From NCBI RefSeq assembly GCF_000800255.1, contig NZ_CP009747.1:1426001-1490000 (forward strand): DNA of 64,000 nucleotides, given 5' to 3'. Numbering within the stretch: position 1 is the stretch's first letter; every line of letters starts with the position of its first letter. Positions 14,001 to 23,700 of this stretch are shown piece by piece. The notes below the pieces were generated by a model. That model ran no database searches and was not told the origin of the DNA. It saw only the letters and a program-made list of their open reading frames with translations. The DNA comes from Pseudomonas parafulva. Lineage in GTDB: Bacteria; Pseudomonadota; Gammaproteobacteria; Pseudomonadales; Pseudomonadaceae. Position numbers and translations under genes: made by a program.

Positions 14001-15575
14001 GCCCACGAAGCGGTGGCGGCACTCATCCAGTTCGGCGAGCAACTGCGCAGTTACATGGAACTGGAGGAGCGCACCCAGCAGGAGGTGCTGCAGTTCCGAC
14101 ACGCGGCGCAGATCGCCCAGTACGCCATCGCCATTCAGGAGCAACTGCACGAGCAGCAAAAGCACAACGCGCAGGTGCTTCAGATGCAGCGCACCGGTGC
14201 CGAGCAGCGGGTGGATCATTTCTCGGCGCTCTACGAAGAAAACGTCACGGTCGGCGAGGTGGCCTTGCAGTGGCTGCACACCGCAGGCCGGGCTACCAGC
14301 AATGTCGCCAGCGCCGCCATTGGCTCCTCTTACCTCACCGACCTGGTGCCGAAGATCTTCGGCCTGGCCAACGGTGGCATGGAGTACAAAGGCCCGCTGA
14401 TGGCACTGGGCTACACCACCGAGGTCGTCGCCAATATCGCGCTGACCGCCAGTGATAACCTGCGCGACACCGAAACCTGGCGTCGCCGTCGCCAGGAATG
14501 GGATCTGCAGCGCAAGACGGCGCAGCATGAACTGCGCGTCATCGACAAGCAGCTCGAGGCCCAGCAGCACGGCACGCTGGCCGCCGAGCGCGCGCTGGCG
14601 CACAGCCGCCAACTACTGGCCCAGGCCGAGCAGACCTACACCTTCTACCAGAACCGTTCGAGCAATGAAGCGCTGTATCGCTGGCTGCGTTCGCAAGCCA
14701 CCGCCTGGCATTCGACGCTGTTCGATGTGGCGGTGAGCCTGTGCAACAGTGCCGAAGCCTGCTGGCAGTACGAGACGGGCCAGTACCAGAAACGCGTGAT
14801 CCGTCCGCCGGTGTGGCAGGCCGACCGTCTTGGGCTCAACGCTGGCGGGGAGTTACGCCTGGACCTGATGCGCCTGGAGTCGGAGATGCTGCTGCGCGGC
14901 GAGCGGCATTTGGAGGTGCGCAAGACCGTATCCCTCCACGCCCTGCTCGAACTCGATCTGGTGACGGACAAGGCCGGTACTCCCCTGGACTCCTGGTCGG
15001 CGATTCGCAACGCCCTGACTGACGACGGCGAAATCAGCTTGACCCTGTCGCAGCGTCTGTTCGACCTGGATTACCCGGGCCACTACCTGCGCCGTCTGCA
15101 CAGCGTGGCGTTGTCGCTGCCTGCCTTGCTGGGGCCTTATCAGAACATCCGCGCCACCTTGGCGCAGAAGCGCAGCCGCTTGCTGATCCGGCCCGACATC
15201 GAGGGCGTGAAGTTCCTCCATGGCGATGCAGACGTGGCGGCGGCGCCGCAAAGCGTGATGATGAGCCTGCGCGCCCAGCAGCAGGTGTGCCTATCCTCGG
15301 CGCAGCAGGACATGGGACTGGTCAGCGGCACGGATAGCGATGACCGCTACCTGCCGTTCGAGGGCACCGGCGCCGTTTCCGACTGGACGCTGCGCTTCCC
15401 GCGTCACGCGCAACAGGGCGAGATGATCGAGAGCTTGAGCGACGTTGTCCTGGAGGTCCGCTACTACGCGCTGCATGGCGGTGCTGCGTTCGAGGATCAG
15501 GTCGAACAATTGCTGTGCGCCGACGCCTCTGGCGCGGCCCCCGAGGCTGCTCAGCAGGGGAAAGGCCGTGACTGA
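11031..15575 (+). CDS. Tc toxin TcA subunit, C-terminal half (TcaB-like: neuraminidase-like, pore and TcB-binding regions)
   Basis: This 1,514-residue protein is the C-terminal part of TcA. The N-terminal 200 residues contain the neuraminidase-like region signature (DTQVCAAVSTSYLAEAIACTQ, then YPENYIRADLRL). Residues about 980-1240 are long amphipathic helices around a hydrophobic, Gly/Ala-rich segment, which fits the pore-forming channel. Residues about 1240-1510 match the TcB-binding end (EACWQYETGQYQKRVIRPPVWQ and TVSLHALLELD). It should assemble with the TcaA-like protein into the pentameric translocation channel. An in-frame TTG lies at 11007, but ATG 11031 is preferred because AGAGGTGA lies 5 bases upstream. 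The 3' end overlaps the TcB start by 8 bases, implying translational coupling. Confidence 0.88.
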   Translation: MNTELVARLTEQWRDALSAYVIHHVMPQRLDAGPLNMISAEHLDHYFMLDTQVCAAVSTSYLAEAIACTQTYVNAIFNNLEPGYRATFDEKLVTFWRQGMSNYSVWAAYQMLEDYPENYIRADLRLDKTEPFQALEDALGQARISDASVSSAVLAFLRQYEFQNSIRVVSGYIDYRDEQRDGDHFEGYTYANSDYYLLGRDPEGQYYHRRVSVRLDQESQRIAPDAWSEWKLVGMPSGHTVIQARLVLLCGRLHLVWLHQQPPIEVEQDSAARTYPLRLEIIYLGLDSIWSTPELLWSAQVSTEDGNFDPTGYELLALAVAGTKGSDDQLLVACASPKADGSYTHHFNVWRDVLKRPSGQFDERMAGSLLGDFRSEPGKLRLQRRLSARDKWVRKVTAAADNDKFVGLDAQLSRQDDKYQLHVRSYSLERRNEGWLHALYCARFVNTSDALSVKCQVSMENALDAHLLCSMVMPPTFDELVFSHPSLSDPATFTRADFKSELSGQGVPFLIWVARRSVKLDKAMSLDDLAPQAVRDGVGFKVAIDAATPVPLSDPQNHVAIASGPAIVKAVKVKAAETELWTGDWSLTGAATSGWLVSVVDDSADEVKITVDAGGKTSTFTVTLAASQVLARPPAPLIHQQSSGTDFLVFAGIGGKDAPLAVRLNSQHVPDLINRAEASTESVFAWDAQHQQEPAFVAKAKARQLQRWRPSATDPGMSIDDANGMYLRELFFHVPHLIASRLHEEERYDEARRWLALIFDPYRKREATEHPGQDYWKCAWLMLEDTAAPGLEHELSDPHVIALHAPSHYRKAIFIQYVTLLIDQADSLYRQQTRDSLAQAWLLYRMAIGLMGEAPQARSVSTWQSPSVSQLLDASPGDERLLGLASVVEPSALPKHLNTFFWAGVAVHPAFRLPVNQKLLDTWQLLDARLYNLRHFLTLDGQPMELPLYAPAADPFDLLAARMSGGSGLSRPMGNRTVVPPYRFRTLVLKAHEAVAALIQFGEQLRSYMELEERTQQEVLQFRHAAQIAQYAIAIQEQLHEQQKHNAQVLQMQRTGAEQRVDHFSALYEENVTVGEVALQWLHTAGRATSNVASAAIGSSYLTDLVPKIFGLANGGMEYKGPLMALGYTTEVVANIALTASDNLRDTETWRRRRQEWDLQRKTAQHELRVIDKQLEAQQHGTLAAERALAHSRQLLAQAEQTYTFYQNRSSNEALYRWLRSQATAWHSTLFDVAVSLCNSAEACWQYETGQYQKRVIRPPVWQADRLGLNAGGELRLDLMRLESEMLLRGERHLEVRKTVSLHALLELDLVTDKAGTPLDSWSAIRNALTDDGEISLTLSQRLFDLDYPGHYLRRLHSVALSLPALLGPYQNIRATLAQKRSRLLIRPDIEGVKFLHGDADVAAAPQSVMMSLRAQQQVCLSSAQQDMGLVSGTDSDDRYLPFEGTGAVSDWTLRFPRHAQQGEMIESLSDVVLEVRYYALHGGAAFEDQVEQLLCADASGAAPEAAQQGKGRD

Positions 15576-18500
15576 ACAAAGCCCCCAGGACCTGCAACCG
15601 GACGCGTCCGCCGAGCGCCCGGCGTTCTATACCCCGCCAGCGCTGCCCAAAGGTGGCGGCACGGTCTCGGTGGGCGGCGGCATGCTGTCCAGCGCCGGAC
15701 CAGACGGTGCGGCCGGTTGGCACCTGCCGCTGCCTTCGCCCAGCGGCCGAGCCTTATCGGCCAGCTTGGCGCTGAACTATTCCAGCGCCGGCGGCAACAG
15801 TGCTTTCGGCGCGGGGTGGGAGTACGCGCTGCCCGCGGTGGCGTGCACGACACGCTTCGGTTTTCCGCGCTATGACGGTGATGACCGCCTGGTCGGTCCG
15901 TCCGGGGGCGAACTGCTGAGGGCCGCTGAGCCCCGACGTGCCACCCGCCTGCCGTTCAGCGCGACACCTGCGGGGTATGCCGTCACCCCGTGGACCGAGC
16001 GTGTCGGTGGGCTCGACGCGCGCCTGGAGCATTGGCAGGCCGAAGAGGATCCGGATGGACCAGGCTTTTGGCTGCAGTACCTGGCCGACGGCAGTCTGTC
16101 TCTGTATGGCTGGTCGGAGTCGGCACGCCTGTTCGCGCCTGGCGAGCCCGGGCATACCGCGTGCTGGTACCTCGAAGAGCAGGTGTCCGCGCGTGGCGAG
16201 CATGTGGTGTATCGCTATCGCTCGGAGGACGAGCAGGGCTGTTCGCAGCAGGAGCTCGAGGCCCATCCGCGGGTCGTCAACGTTTATCCGCAGGCGGTGT
16301 ACGCCATGAATGCCACGCCCAGCGAGGGGCTGCTCATTCCGGCGCAGGCGTTCGACGAAGATGACTTCCTGACCTTCACCGTGTTCGATTATGGCGAGCG
16401 CGGCGCCGATCCTGAGCAGGTTCCGCTGTTCGAGCCCGCGCAGTGCTGGCCGGTTCGCGACGACTGCCACTCGTTCTGGCGTTACGGCTTCAATGTGCGT
16501 CTTCGTCGGCTGTGCCGTGACGTGCTGTTGTGGCACCGCACCGCGCGGCTGGACGGGCAGGCAGACCCGACACCCGAACTGGTTGCACGCCTGCACCTGG
16601 AGTACGACAGCAGCCCGGTGGCCAGTATTCTGGTGTCCGCTGCACAACTCAGCGCCGATGTCGATCTGCGCTTGCCCCCGCTGGAGTTCGAGCTGAGCCG
16701 TCCGGGCCGGGCAGTGCCGCAGTGGGAGGCGCTGCCTGAGCTGGACGGTTTCTGGGCCGACGCCTGGCAACTGGCCGATCTTCACGGTGATGGCGTGCCG
16801 GGCTTGCTGTACCTGGACGAGCACGCCTGGCACTATCGCGCGCCCCAGCGCGGCGCTGGCGAAGACCGCATCACCTGGGGCCCGCCTGAGCCGCTGCCGC
16901 AGGTGCCGACCATTGGCCGCGCCGACTTGATGGACCTTGATGGCGATGGTCGCCCCGAATGGGTGGTTACCGCAGGTGGCTTGCAGGGCAGCTTCACGCT
17001 AGGTACGGACGGCGCCTGGAGCGGCCTGGTGCCGATCGCGGCGTTGCCCAGCGAATACGATCACCCACAGATGCGCCTGGCCGACCTGACCGGCGACGGT
17101 CAGTCTGATGTGGTGATGTTGCGCGCGCTGGGGCCGCGCAGCGTGCGCCTGTACCCCTCGGCGGGCAATCGCGGCTGGCTGGCGGCGCGGTCCGAGCAGT
17201 ACCACGGCCGCGTACCGCTGCCCTCGCTGGACCAGTCAATGGTGGTCTTCGCCGATCCTGCCGGCAGCGGCCAGGCACACCTGGTGCGCATCACCGGCCA
17301 GGGTGTCACCCTGTGGCCCTCGTTGGGCTACGGCCGGTTCGATGAGGCGCTGCAGATTCCCGGATTCGAGGTGGCCGACTTCAGTCCCTCGCGGGTGTTT
17401 TTGGCCGACACCGACGGCGCCGGCACCACCGACATTCTTTACCTGCAGCCCGATGGCATCCGCGTGTTCGTCAGCCAGTGCGGTAACCGCTTCGTGGAAG
17501 GCCCTTTCATCAAAGCGCCGGACGGCCTGGTCCTGGACGACACGTGCCAGGTGCAAGTCGCCGATGTGCGCGGGCAGGGCACGGCCGACCTGCTGCTGAC
17601 CGTACCCCTTCACGATGCGGACAATGCCCCGCGCAGTTGGCTGTATCGCTTCAACGAGCGGCGCCCCTGGTTGCTGCACACCATCGTCGACAATCTTGGC
17701 AGCCGCACCGAGCTGGATTACCGCAGCTCAGCCCAGGCCTGGCTCGACGAGAAGGCGGCTGTGACGCACCGCACGGGCAGGGCGCCGGTCAGTCATCTGC
17801 CGTTTCCCGTGCACACCCTGAGCCGGGTGACCGCGGTGAATGAAATCACCGGGGTGACGCTGGGCAGCGAAATGCGCTACCTCGGTGGCGTCTGGGACTC
17901 CACCGAGCGCGAGTTCGCCGGTTTCAGGCGCCTGCTCCAGACCGACACCCACGCGCTGGTCGATGCATCGGCCACCCATCTGTCACCGCCGACGCGGGTC
18001 CTGAGCTGGTTTCACTGCGGTATCGAGACGCTCGACGGGCTGGCCGAAGAGGCTTTCACCGACATGGACGCTGCGTTCCCCCAGGGTGAGGTGCGCTTGA
18101 CCCAGGGTGCCGGCGACGATGAGCACCCCTTCAGTCCGGAGCCGGCGCTACGCACATGGCTGTACCGCGCACTGCGGGGGCAGTTGCTGCGCCGGGAGGT
18201 ATACGGCCTGGATGGTCAGGCCCAGGCCGACAAACCCTACAGCGTCGAGCGCCCGCGTTGGCAGATCCGCGCCTGCGCCACGGCCGACGACCTGCATCCG
18301 TCCGCGCTGATCACCGCCGTGCAGCATCTGGGCTTGAACTGTGAGCGCTATCCGCAGGATCCCCAGGTGGATCAGGCCATCGTCTTGCGACAGGATCGGT
18401 ATGGCAATGTGCTTGAGAGCGTCACCGTGAAGTATCCACGCTTGCTCGATCCGGCCGCGCTGGCCCAAGAGGAGGTCGAGCGCAAGATCTATCCGGCCAG

Positions 18501-20646
18501 CCTGCCGAGCGGGCTGATCGAGGCCAGTTGCGACGAGCAGCAATATGACTGCTGGGTGAGTCTCAGCCGCGCCACGGTGCACAACCGGGTCAAGGACGAC
18601 GACTTCGTGATCGGGCTGCCAGGCGCCATGCGTCGGGACATGGTGCACTTCGCCCAGGCACAAGTGCCCGAGGGTGGTTTCAGTGTCGAGTACCTGCTCG
18701 AGCAGGGGCTGCCCCTGAGTGATCCGGCGCGCACCGTCCTGGCCAGCTACGAAAAGACCGTGTGGCGCCAGGCCGACGGCAGCGGCGCCAGCAGCGAGCC
18801 TTCGCGCCAGGCACTGCGGGCCTACACCCGCACCGCGATGCTCGACAAGGCTTCGCTCGACGTGCTGCGTCCGGCGTTCGAGCTGACCCTGCTCGGCCTG
18901 TTGCAGGATGCGCTGGCCAATCCGTCCAGCGACCCGGCGGTGCTGGGGCGCCTGCGTAGACGCCTGCCGGTGGTCGAACACGCCGTGACCTACGGGCTGT
19001 TGCTGTCCTATCTGGAGCAGGCGCCTGGCGACCGCGAGGCGTCGCAGATGCTGCGTCAGGCGCTCAAGCACGTCATTTCGGTACAGGCCCTGCGTGATCG
19101 GCTGCTGGACGAAGCCGCCGAGGCGCTGCCTGAGGGCCTTCATGGCGCGCTGCGCAAGGAAAGTCGTGTACCTGACGCCGCGCTAGGGTCGGTGCTGGCC
19201 TGGTTCGGCGCACAGCACGCGCAAGACGCCGCTGTCTTGGCCACGCTGCACGCTGCGCTGGTCAGCGCGCTGTCGGCCAACAGCGCCGACGCACTGTTCT
19301 GCCGAGCGCTGCTGGCCGCGTTGCAACGCGTACCGTCTTCGCCTGCGCGCACGGCAGCCGAGCAGGCCTGGTTACTGGCAGTGCGGCAAGAGCTGGATCG
19401 TCCGCTGCAGGAAGAGACACTGCCTGAACTGCTCAAACGCGGTGGCTATATCGCCATGGACCGGCCGCTGGATGCCGAGGAATTGGCCGACGCCGCCGAT
19501 CCCGATGGGCTTGGCGTGCCCGGCATTGCGGGAGAGCCGCTGGTCGAGCAGGCCTATTGTGGTCACCACGGCATCAGTCATTACCAGGACGCTCTGCATT
19601 TCTGGCAGCCCCACCGCATGCAGGACAGTACCGTCACAGGACCGAGCCAACTGAGCTACAGCGCGCACGATGTGGTGGTGGTGAAGGTCTGCGATGCCGC
19701 CGGACTGACATCGACCATCGAGGCGTACGACTGGCGTTTTCTGCAACCGGTGCGCATCCAGGATGCCAACGACAATCTCAGTGAGGTGGCCCTGGATGCC
19801 TTGGGCAGGGTCTTGCATACCCGCTTCTACGGCACGCAAACCGCAGCGGGCAGCGATGAGGCGGTGATGACCGGTTACTGCTCGGGCCGTCCGTTCACGC
19901 CGCCGCCGACCGTGGCGGACGCGGTGGCACTCAACGACAGCAAAGGCGTACCGGTGCATACCGCCTTCACCGTGGTCGCCGACAGTTGGATGCCGCTGGC
20001 GCTCACCAGCGACGGTAGCACCGACCCTGCGCGTCGGTGTGGTGCACTGGCCTGGCGGCGAATGGCCGCCCGGCTAAGCGTCAACGGCCTGGGACCCTTT
20101 GCCATGGTTGGGCGCACGCCGCCGCATACCGTGCAAATCCTCAGCGACCGCTACGACGATGACCCCGAGCAGCAGGTGCGCGTCACCGTGACCCTGACAG
20201 GGGGAGGGCAGTTGTTGCAGAGCGCGGTGCTCAATCCTCCCGGCGAAGCGTTCGTGCGTACCGAACAGGGCGCGTTGCTGGCCGATGCGCAGGGGGGCGC
20301 CGTCAGTCGCGATGCGACCGTGCGTTGGGCGGTCAGCGGCAAGACCGAGTATGACAACAAGGGCCAGGCCGTGCGTGTCTGGCTGCCGTTCTACTTGGAT
20401 GACTGGCGCTGGGTCAGCGACGACAGCGCCCGGGAGGGCATCTATGCCGACACCCACTATTACGACGCGCTGGGTCGCGAGTACCGCGTGGTGCGGGCGG
20501 CCGGCGAAGAGGTCGAGGGGCAATGGGCGAACTACGAACGCCGTGTGCAGCAGTACCCCTGGTTCACCGTGTCCGAAGACGAGAACGACACCTGGCTGGA
20601 GGTGATCGAGCAGGCCCGACTCAGGGCCCGTAGCACAGTGCAGTGA
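15568..20646 (+). CDS. Tc toxin TcB subunit (SpvB/TcaC-like) with helical insertion
   Basis: TcB forms the lower half of the TcB-TcC cocoon and the propeller gate that docks on TcA. Residues about 15-330 are the SpvB domain (PALPKGGGTVSVGGG, LALNYSSAGGNSAFGAGWE). Residues about 400-680 hold repeated FG-GAP-like motifs (DLHGDGVPG, DLDGDGRPE, DLTGDGQSD, DTDGAGTTD) of the beta-propeller. The C-terminal part has the typical AGLTSTIEAYDWRFLQP, FTPPPTV and WFTVSEDENDT. The protein is 1,692 residues against about 1,480 for well-known TcB proteins. Most of the excess is a helix-rich segment (about residues 1102-1290) between DKASLDVL and LKRGGY, where the family has only about 20 residues. GTG 15568 is chosen for its AGGGGAAAGG site and the 8-base overlap with the preceding gene. 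Confidence 0.88.
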   Translation: MTEQSPQDLQPDASAERPAFYTPPALPKGGGTVSVGGGMLSSAGPDGAAGWHLPLPSPSGRALSASLALNYSSAGGNSAFGAGWEYALPAVACTTRFGFPRYDGDDRLVGPSGGELLRAAEPRRATRLPFSATPAGYAVTPWTERVGGLDARLEHWQAEEDPDGPGFWLQYLADGSLSLYGWSESARLFAPGEPGHTACWYLEEQVSARGEHVVYRYRSEDEQGCSQQELEAHPRVVNVYPQAVYAMNATPSEGLLIPAQAFDEDDFLTFTVFDYGERGADPEQVPLFEPAQCWPVRDDCHSFWRYGFNVRLRRLCRDVLLWHRTARLDGQADPTPELVARLHLEYDSSPVASILVSAAQLSADVDLRLPPLEFELSRPGRAVPQWEALPELDGFWADAWQLADLHGDGVPGLLYLDEHAWHYRAPQRGAGEDRITWGPPEPLPQVPTIGRADLMDLDGDGRPEWVVTAGGLQGSFTLGTDGAWSGLVPIAALPSEYDHPQMRLADLTGDGQSDVVMLRALGPRSVRLYPSAGNRGWLAARSEQYHGRVPLPSLDQSMVVFADPAGSGQAHLVRITGQGVTLWPSLGYGRFDEALQIPGFEVADFSPSRVFLADTDGAGTTDILYLQPDGIRVFVSQCGNRFVEGPFIKAPDGLVLDDTCQVQVADVRGQGTADLLLTVPLHDADNAPRSWLYRFNERRPWLLHTIVDNLGSRTELDYRSSAQAWLDEKAAVTHRTGRAPVSHLPFPVHTLSRVTAVNEITGVTLGSEMRYLGGVWDSTEREFAGFRRLLQTDTHALVDASATHLSPPTRVLSWFHCGIETLDGLAEEAFTDMDAAFPQGEVRLTQGAGDDEHPFSPEPALRTWLYRALRGQLLRREVYGLDGQAQADKPYSVERPRWQIRACATADDLHPSALITAVQHLGLNCERYPQDPQVDQAIVLRQDRYGNVLESVTVKYPRLLDPAALAQEEVERKIYPASLPSGLIEASCDEQQYDCWVSLSRATVHNRVKDDDFVIGLPGAMRRDMVHFAQAQVPEGGFSVEYLLEQGLPLSDPARTVLASYEKTVWRQADGSGASSEPSRQALRAYTRTAMLDKASLDVLRPAFELTLLGLLQDALANPSSDPAVLGRLRRRLPVVEHAVTYGLLLSYLEQAPGDREASQMLRQALKHVISVQALRDRLLDEAAEALPEGLHGALRKESRVPDAALGSVLAWFGAQHAQDAAVLATLHAALVSALSANSADALFCRALLAALQRVPSSPARTAAEQAWLLAVRQELDRPLQEETLPELLKRGGYIAMDRPLDAEELADAADPDGLGVPGIAGEPLVEQAYCGHHGISHYQDALHFWQPHRMQDSTVTGPSQLSYSAHDVVVVKVCDAAGLTSTIEAYDWRFLQPVRIQDANDNLSEVALDALGRVLHTRFYGTQTAAGSDEAVMTGYCSGRPFTPPPTVADAVALNDSKGVPVHTAFTVVADSWMPLALTSDGSTDPARRCGALAWRRMAARLSVNGLGPFAMVGRTPPHTVQILSDRYDDDPEQQVRVTVTLTGGGQLLQSAVLNPPGEAFVRTEQGALLADAQGGAVSRDATVRWAVSGKTEYDNKGQAVRVWLPFYLDDWRWVSDDSAREGIYADTHYYDALGREYRVVRAAGEEVEGQWANYERRVQQYPWFTVSEDENDTWLEVIEQARLRARSTVQ

Positions 20647-20735
20647 GCCTGGTCGCTAGCGACTGTCGTGCCCGGTCAGGCGAAATCCTCGATGAACTGA
20701 CGACCCTCAGGGGCGATATCTATCTGGAGAATGAC

Positions 20736-23700
20736 ATGAGCCCACGCACTCAAGCTGGCGCCACGCTCCATGCGTCCGGCGATGCTGATCAGGACACCCA
20801 GGGCCATTCGGTGCTCAAAGCGCCGTTTCTGCAGCAAGCGGATTTCTCTGCCGACGGGCCCTGGCGCAGCTTGGGTCAGTTGATCGATTTCAGCGACGGT
20901 GGAGACGGTTCGACCTACCTGGGTATCCAGCGCAACGAGCGGGTCTGGCAGGACATCGATCTGCCCGTCGCGCCGCAGGCTGACGGCGCGCGGCCGCAGT
21001 ACTGGCTGGGTTGCGAGTACGCCCTGAACAATTTCAAGGAGTGCCTGGTGACGGTCCACCTGCTCGAAGACGGCAAGGAAGGGGCGCAGGTGTTCGTCGA
21101 GCGTTTGCAGGGCCAGGGCACGCTTGAGGATGAGCCTCTGGCACCTGGCGCTGTGCCGACCTGGCATCGCATGGCGCCGTTGCTCGTCGATCTGCCGGGC
21201 GATACGACGGCGGTGCGCGTCGCGTTCGATACTCGGCTGGACGGTAAGATCACATCCAGGTTGTACCTGCGCCAAGTGATCTCGCAGCTACGCTTGCCTG
21301 AGCTGTCCTCGGCCAGCACGGTCAAGCTGGTCCTTGATCCAGGTGGGAAAAATCAGATCGAACAGACGCGCCAGCCGTTCCTGCTGTGCCATGGCGCTGA
21401 GCATGTCTTGCAGGTCAAGTCGGCGGCCGGAGACGCCTGGTCGGGTCAGCCTGTGAGTCTGATCTGGATGGACGACAATCAGCACCCGCCCAGTGCCTTC
21501 GGGCTGAGCGCCAGGCCGCCCTTGAACCAGAACGCGGGCGATCAGGACGATCGTTACCAACCGCTGGACGAGGGTGACGGTGCCCAATGGCAATTGCAGG
21601 CGGGCGCTACCGCGACTCAAGCCGGTGAGATCGGCCTCGGCCTGGGCAGCTACTGGCAAGCGCCGCGATTCGAGCTCGAGGCGCAGCTCGGCGATTTCCG
21701 ATGTGACCTTGGGGGGATCGAGTGGGATGGCGTTGTCCCTGTGGTCGAGTATGGCAATAGCACCCAATTGAGCGTGATGCTCCACAACGTGTTCGTCCCT
21801 GAGCGCCCGGCCGTCGGCAGGCCGGTCAAGTGGCTGTTGAACGACACGCTGTTCGCCACCCAGCCCACTGATGGCGAAGGGCTGTCGAGCATCGAGTATC
21901 GGCCCAAGCCCGGCGACGAAGGCGTTGACAATCACGCGGTGTTCAAAGCGGTCTACGAAGACGAACTGAAGCAGGTCAGTGAGCAAGTCCAGAAGCTGCC
22001 GGTGTTCGCCGTGTCGCCATGGGGGGCCGAGCTGGAGGTGCTGTTCGAGGGCAAACCTGTTACCGACTTCGAAAAAATCGCCCTGTTGTTGACACGCCAG
22101 ACCGAGGCCAGTTTGACCCTGAAACCGAAAAAAGCGGACAGCTTCTTCGTCGGCAAACCGATCCTCTTGCGCTGGCCCAACGGCAAGCCTGAGCGAGGGA
22201 TTACGTTCACGCCGACTGCCGCGCAGACGATGACAGCGCAGGGCATCAGTTGGACGCTCAAGGGGGGCACGGACTCCGGGACATTCGTACTGGAGACCGC
22301 GACGGACGATCTGCCGGCACCGTTTTCTTTCAAAGGGGCGCAACTGTCTGCCGAACTGGGCGATGAAGTCGAGCTGTCGCTCGATGCAGAAGCTATCGGT
22401 CCGACTGCGCTTTGGCGTCGAGGGATTGCGCGTACCTTGCGTCTGCAGATCAAGCCAGGCAGCCCTCTGCCAGCGCTTGGCCGAATGGGTCACTTGAGTT
22501 TCATCAAGGGGACGCTGGAATCGCGTCAAGTGCCTGCCCAGCCCGACTACGAGGCCAAGCGTGAGGTGCCTGCCGCCGGGCTGGGCTGGACCTTGACTCC
22601 AGGCCAGAGCAGTGGCGACTTCGCCTTGGCGGTCCATGTCGAGGGCTTCGCCAAGCCGTTGAGCCTCGACAATGCCATGGTGCTGTCGAGCCAACTCAGC
22701 GATGAGGCACAACTACAGATTGATGGTGCGGCGGTGCCTGCTCTCACACTGTTCCAGCGCGGGGCGCCGCGCACGCTCAGCCTGGCGCTTAAAGCAGGCA
22801 GTCCGCTAGGCCGCCTGCAGCCAGAGGCCTGGCTGGTGTTCGAGGCAGGCAGCCTGGGCCAGGCTCAGATACCTTCCACACCGGCTTACCTCAGTAAGCG
22901 CAAGCTCGGCCCCGATGGGTTGTCATGGTCGCTCAAAGGACAGCAGGTCAGTGGCGATTTTGCTCTGGCGCTGAAGGTGGAGGGGTTCGAGCAGCCTTTG
23001 AGCGTGTCGAAGGCTGTGCTGCTGTCGGCAGATCTGGGCGATGAAGCGGAGTTGAAACTACAAGGTGCGGCCGTACCGAATCCTGCGATCTTTCGTCGTG
23101 AACAGCCAGCCAAGTTGACGTTGCAACCCAAGGCCGAGAGTCCGTTAGGTGGACTCGGCTTGAGCGTCTACCTGGAATTCGTGGGCCGCAGCCTGGGCAT
23201 GCTCGATGTGACAGCGACTCCCAATTTTGGTCACGATCTTGTGCTCGGAGCACAGGGCTTGGAATGGGTGCTAGAAGGAGGCCAGGTCAGCGGTGACTTC
23301 GGGGTCAGGGTGGTCGTCTCCGATCGCGTATTTTCCAAGACGCTGGAAATCGACCAAGCGTTTTTGCTTTCCACTCATTTGAAAGATGAAATCAATGTCT
23401 CGAGTCGGAGCATGGGTGTCAACGAGTTCATGGTTGTCAAGCGGCCGCATAGTGGACAAGGACAAGTGCTGTTCGCTCGCCCCAAAGCCGAGAGCCCCTT
23501 GAATGTCTTCAAGACGCCATGCTGGTTAACTTTCACAGCCCATACCCTGCCCGCCACGCTGATGGATGCGCAGCCCGAATTCGGTGACAAGCGTACGTTG
23601 GAAGCATCGGACCTCAAGTGGACGTTGATGGGCAACGCCTATTCCAGTGGTAGCTTCGAATTGACCATCCATGCAGAGGGGTTCGATCAACCCTACAGGA

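Noticed and set aside
11208..14612. A 1,134-codon open frame on the minus strand inside the TcaB-like gene
   Set aside because: It is a mirror frame of a GC-rich real gene. Its translation is rich in His, Gln, Arg and Val with no family resemblance. The same applies to long opposite-strand frames at 720-2846, 3907-6216, 24724-26394 and 39322-42270.
20643..20735. GTG at 20643 as the start of the repeat protein
   Set aside because: It overlaps the TcB stop, which is attractive, but there is no ribosome-binding site and the extra 31 residues look unlike a protein start. ATG 20736 has GGAGA 7 bases upstream.
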